Of a DNA stretch of 17,178 nucleotides, positions 14,483 to 17,178 are shown piece after piece (the first letter of the stretch is position 1; each line of letters begins with the position of its first letter). The stretch comes from Lysinibacillus sp. (GTDB lineage Bacteria > Bacillota > Bacilli > Bacillales_A > Planococcaceae), in assembly GCA_012735355.1 (NCBI GenBank), contig JAAYHP010000474.1, forward strand, positions 1 to 17,178, read 5' to 3'. A program made the translations under genes and the position numbers. The notes beneath the pieces were generated by a model, which was not told the origin of the DNA, did no database searches, and saw only the letters and a program-made list of their open reading frames with translations.

Positions 14483-14514
14483 TTAGAGGGCTTTATGAAA
14501 AAATTGCCCTCTAA
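14483..14514 (-). terminator. Hairpin between large-subunit and protease genes (possible attenuator)
   Basis: The perfect arms TTAGAGGGC and GCCCTCTAA form a nine-base-pair stem with a 14-base loop in the 109-base gap after the large-subunit gene, the largest gap inside the operon. Downstream in transcription comes TTTATTCAATAAAAGTTTTTTC, only a weak T-tract. This suggests partial termination or a 3'-stabilising hairpin that keeps structural-gene mRNA more abundant than accessory mRNA. Confidence 0.5.
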
Positions 14515-14555
14515 GTATTTAAGATTTAATTTGTTAAAAAAATAAGTATTAACGC

Positions 14556-16157
14556 TTAAAAATTCGTTACTCGATATTTTGCTAATTGTTTATTTGTTTT
14601 ACCATCGTATGCATGGACTGTACATACTAGACAAGAGTCGTAACTTTGAGCAATATGTGCTAGTTCTACAGGATCTTCCGGATTTTTAATAGGTGTGCCG
14701 ATTAGCGCTGTTTCAATTGGTCCTCTTTGTCCAAAGCGATCACGCGGACCAATATTCCATGCAGTCGGTGTTATAATTTGATACTTTTCAATTTTTCCAT
14801 CTTTCACTTGAATCCAATCCGCTAAAAATCCTCGTGCTGCTTCCGTAGCTCCAAAGCCACGACCTTCAATTAACTCGCCAGGATTCACATAAAATTTTTC
14901 GTGTAAATCTATTTGCTTTAACCAACGTTGAACATGACGGAAATATTTTGGTGCTTCATGTAATCGAGCTAGAACGCGAACCATAATACTTGGACCGATT
15001 TCTTTTACGATGTTATAAATCAGTGGATCATAGTCTTGCCAATCTTCCGCCCCTTCTCGTCCTGCAATCACTTGTCTTGCTAATGGTCCAACTTCTAACG
15101 GTGTTTCACCGCTATCTAATGCATAGCGTGGAGCTTTTGCGAATGTATATTTCCCTTGTTTTACACCTTCTTCCGGATCAAGGGGATTAGTAAATCCTTC
15201 AAACGGATGATATGAACCTGTTCCTTCATAGAAGGAATGGGTATGATCTTCGCGAATACGGGCTTGGTCAAAATCATAGAAATTCTCACCATCATATACA
15301 CCTGAACGGGCAATTAATGCACTATTTCTTGATTCAATCGTTGGATGGATATATTTTTCAGGGTTTGGAAAACTCCCTGCTGCCAAATACTTACCTGGAC
15401 CAGCCCCATATTTATCTAATCCTATGTCTTGGCTGTATCGAATAAATAATCCTAAATCTGATTCATAATGCTCTTCTTTTTCTTCTAACCATTCAAGTAC
15501 ATCCGACCAAGTTTTATTCTCAAGCCATCTTTCCATTGAACAGCCGAGTAAAATTTTTTCTAACCAATTCGTTCGGAAGTAATCCAATATCGATATAGAA
15601 CGAGTAATATCAGATAATGTCGGTGCACACATGACTCCACCTGGAATCATGAAACTTGAATGTGGCCATTGTCCCCCAAAAATTGCATAGACTTCTACAG
15701 GTTTTGCTGAAATTGTTACACCTTTTTCATAGTTCTCTCCGACAAATGGCGCCCATCTTCTATTCACTTCTTCGTATAACGAAGAAGATTGATAATTTTT
15801 ATGAGTTAGCCCTATGGCAAATAATGCATAGAACCAACGAGGTATACTTTGAATCGTCTCCACAGCTTGCGCAATATTTCGCACTAAAGTAGCATTCGGC
15901 GGCACTTCTGTGTGAAAGGCAGTATCGAGTGCATAAGCAGATTTCGTTAAATGGCTACCACCACAAATTCCACATATTCTTGGCGTCATGATTAACCCAG
16001 CTTGTGGATCTTTACCTACCAGTATTTTTTCGAATCCTCTAAACATTGTCGCTTCTGTCCAAGCATCGACAACTACACCATCTTTAATCGTAACTTTTAC
16101 ATCTAAGTCTCCTTCCACTCGACCTAGAGAAGGAACTTTAATTGTTTGCTGTGCCAA
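14556..16157 (-). CDS. hupL: [NiFe] hydrogenase large subunit, group 2a type
   Basis: This 533-residue catalytic subunit holds the Ni-Fe(CN)2CO site. The N-terminal nickel motif is RICGICGGSH (Cys62, Cys65). The C-terminal motif is DSCLVCTVH (507-515, Cys509, Cys512), with Ser instead of the usual Pro after Asp. An 18-residue tail follows His515 and should be removed by the protease encoded next. ALDTAF, VETIQSIPRWFYALFAIGLTHKNY and GGQWPHSSFMIPGGV fit group 2a uptake enzymes (cyanobacterial HupL, mycobacterial HucL, the Phb type of thermophilic bacilli); this subgroup call is from recognition, not alignment. The start is TTG 16157, six bases after AGGGGGGAAG. The small-subunit gene lies 37 bases upstream. 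Confidence 0.95.
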   Translation of the reverse strand: MAQQTIKVPSLGRVEGDLDVKVTIKDGVVVDAWTEATMFRGFEKILVGKDPQAGLIMTPRICGICGGSHLTKSAYALDTAFHTEVPPNATLVRNIAQAVETIQSIPRWFYALFAIGLTHKNYQSSSLYEEVNRRWAPFVGENYEKGVTISAKPVEVYAIFGGQWPHSSFMIPGGVMCAPTLSDITRSISILDYFRTNWLEKILLGCSMERWLENKTWSDVLEWLEEKEEHYESDLGLFIRYSQDIGLDKYGAGPGKYLAAGSFPNPEKYIHPTIESRNSALIARSGVYDGENFYDFDQARIREDHTHSFYEGTGSYHPFEGFTNPLDPEEGVKQGKYTFAKAPRYALDSGETPLEVGPLARQVIAGREGAEDWQDYDPLIYNIVKEIGPSIMVRVLARLHEAPKYFRHVQRWLKQIDLHEKFYVNPGELIEGRGFGATEAARGFLADWIQVKDGKIEKYQIITPTAWNIGPRDRFGQRGPIETALIGTPIKNPEDPVELAHIAQSYDSCLVCTVHAYDGKTNKQLAKYRVTNF

Positions 16158-16194
16158 ATTCTTCCCCCCTTAATATTTCGAAACTTTTCCAAAA

Positions 16195-17166
16195 TCATGG
16201 TACAAACATATCTTCTTTTGCCCATTTTGGCGCTACAGTACGTGCAACGGCAGCGTGCGCTGAATAACTTAATGAATCCATTCCTGTTGGTACTTCCTTT
16301 GGAATCGTGCCTAATATTTTTTGCGTTTTAAATACCGTTCCTGGTGCTAAATCAAAGAATGGGAATTGAGGTTCTGTACATCCAATACACGGCATACCTG
16401 CTCTTGTTTTAGAAGATTGACGGTTCCATAAAATACGGTTACAAGATGAACGAGTCATAGGACCACGACAACCTTGCTCATAGAAGAGACAACCTTTTCT
16501 CGTTCCTTGACCAAACTCTTCCACCGGTTCTTTATATTCGTAATATTGCACTCGTGTACAACCAGTTTGAGTAAATGTTTTGAAGAAAGTTTCAGGTCGA
16601 TGATATTCATCTAATGTAATATCCGATGTTCTACCAGTTGCAATCGCTACGAGTATTTGCGTTACCCAGTCAGGATGTGCGGGGCACCCTGGAATGTTGA
16701 TAACTGGTAAACCTGCTTGAGAGCGAAACTCTGTCGATAAAAACCCACCAGGTTTTTCTTTGAAAAATTGTAATCCAATTGATTCTGATGGATTCGGACT
16801 CGTTGCAGGGATTCCACCCCAACATGCACAGTCTCCTATGGCAACAACAAATTTTGCTTTATGGGCTAAATCATAAATCCAATCTTTTTTAGGTCGTTCA
16901 AACAACGTATCATAGCGTCCTGTTCCGTTCGGCCCCTGAATGACTGTTCCTTCTACAACTAAAATGTCTAATTCTGTACGATCTGCAATAATGTCATCTA
17001 AAATTTCTTTTACTTGATAACCAAATTCCATAGAGACTGAATGATGGTAAAGAATATTGATTCCAAAATCAGTTATTAAATCAATAACTGTAGGTTCTTC
17101 TGCATTCAAAAAGGATTGGGTATATCCATTACAGGCTCCTCCATGAATCCAAAAAACATTTACCAT
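16195..17166 (-). CDS. hupS: [NiFe] hydrogenase small subunit, group 2a type
   Basis: This electron-transfer subunit has 323 residues and carries three Fe-S clusters. It has no Tat signal: the mature-like sequence VNVFWIHGGAC starts at the N-terminus, so the enzyme should stay in the cytoplasm or on the inner membrane face. Visible ligands are Cys12, Cys113/Cys115 (GDCACWGG), Cys161 (GCPAHPDW), Cys203, Cys226, Cys233, Cys242, Cys260 and Cys263. Tyr15 stands where classical enzymes have the second Cys of CxxC, as in groups 2a and 1h, consistent with an altered proximal cluster. ATG 17166 follows GGAGG by only three bases, and the window ends 12 bases further upstream, so a slightly longer start (the frame remains open to the edge) cannot be excluded. 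Confidence 0.94.
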   Translation of the reverse strand: MVNVFWIHGGACNGYTQSFLNAEEPTVIDLITDFGINILYHHSVSMEFGYQVKEILDDIIADRTELDILVVEGTVIQGPNGTGRYDTLFERPKKDWIYDLAHKAKFVVAIGDCACWGGIPATSPNPSESIGLQFFKEKPGGFLSTEFRSQAGLPVINIPGCPAHPDWVTQILVAIATGRTSDITLDEYHRPETFFKTFTQTGCTRVQYYEYKEPVEEFGQGTRKGCLFYEQGCRGPMTRSSCNRILWNRQSSKTRAGMPCIGCTEPQFPFFDLAPGTVFKTQKILGTIPKEVPTGMDSLSYSAHAAVARTVAPKWAKEDMFVP

Positions 17167-17178
17167 TTCCCTCCACAC

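Noticed and set aside
1..17178. CRISPR arrays, tRNA or rRNA genes, insertion sequences, attachment sites
   Set aside because: I saw no regular direct-repeat arrays, cloverleaf or rRNA signatures, transposase or integrase motifs anywhere in the window.

Overview
The window looks like chromosomal DNA of a low-GC Gram-positive bacterium, most likely a member of Bacillaceae or a close relative. The DNA is AT-rich, genes are preceded by strong purine-rich Shine-Dalgarno (SD) sequences, TTG and GTG starts are frequent, and the lipoprotein signals are of Gram-positive type. This placement is inferred from composition and gene style, not from a database search.

From the right edge to about position 1546 everything lies on the minus strand and reads as one long, tightly spaced gene train. 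In transcription order it holds: the small and large subunits of a [NiFe] hydrogenase; a large-subunit maturation protease; a ~100-residue protein of unknown function; a tetratricopeptide-type helical-repeat protein; a 124-residue helical protein of unknown function; a NifU-domain/Rieske-like fusion protein; hypC, hypD, hypE and hypF; and a five-gene ABC importer (binding lipoprotein, two permeases, two ATPases) of the nickel/peptide class. The hydrogenase has the hallmarks of group 2a (the Huc / cyanobacterial HupSL type). The small subunit has no Tat signal and has CxGY in place of the proximal CxxC. The large subunit has the RICGICGGSH motif and a C-terminal DSCLVCTVH followed by an 18-residue cleavable tail. 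The accessory set between the protease and hypC recalls the set found with mycobacterial Huc.

The parts fit together as follows. The importer would bring in nickel. HypC, D, E and F would build the Fe(CN)2CO centre. The protease would trim the large subunit after nickel insertion. The NifU/Rieske-like protein could serve Fe-S delivery or electron transfer. The mature enzyme would oxidise H2 at the cytoplasmic face of the membrane. Not seen here are hypA, hypB, a cytochrome b subunit, or an obvious regulator. The operon promoter must lie beyond the right edge.

The left end holds the 5' part of a minus-strand PQQ-type sugar dehydrogenase lipoprotein gene (cut by the left edge). It is followed by a 380-base divergent intergenic region with two perfect dyads, then a small plus-strand gene for a 76-residue two-helix membrane protein that converges on the end of the importer operon.

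The most notable points are a HypF without its N-terminal acylphosphatase domain, a Rieske-like domain lacking its second Cys ligand, six-G SD tracts repeated through the hydrogenase genes, a hairpin between the structural and accessory genes, and two uncharacterised small proteins that may be dedicated hydrogenase factors.
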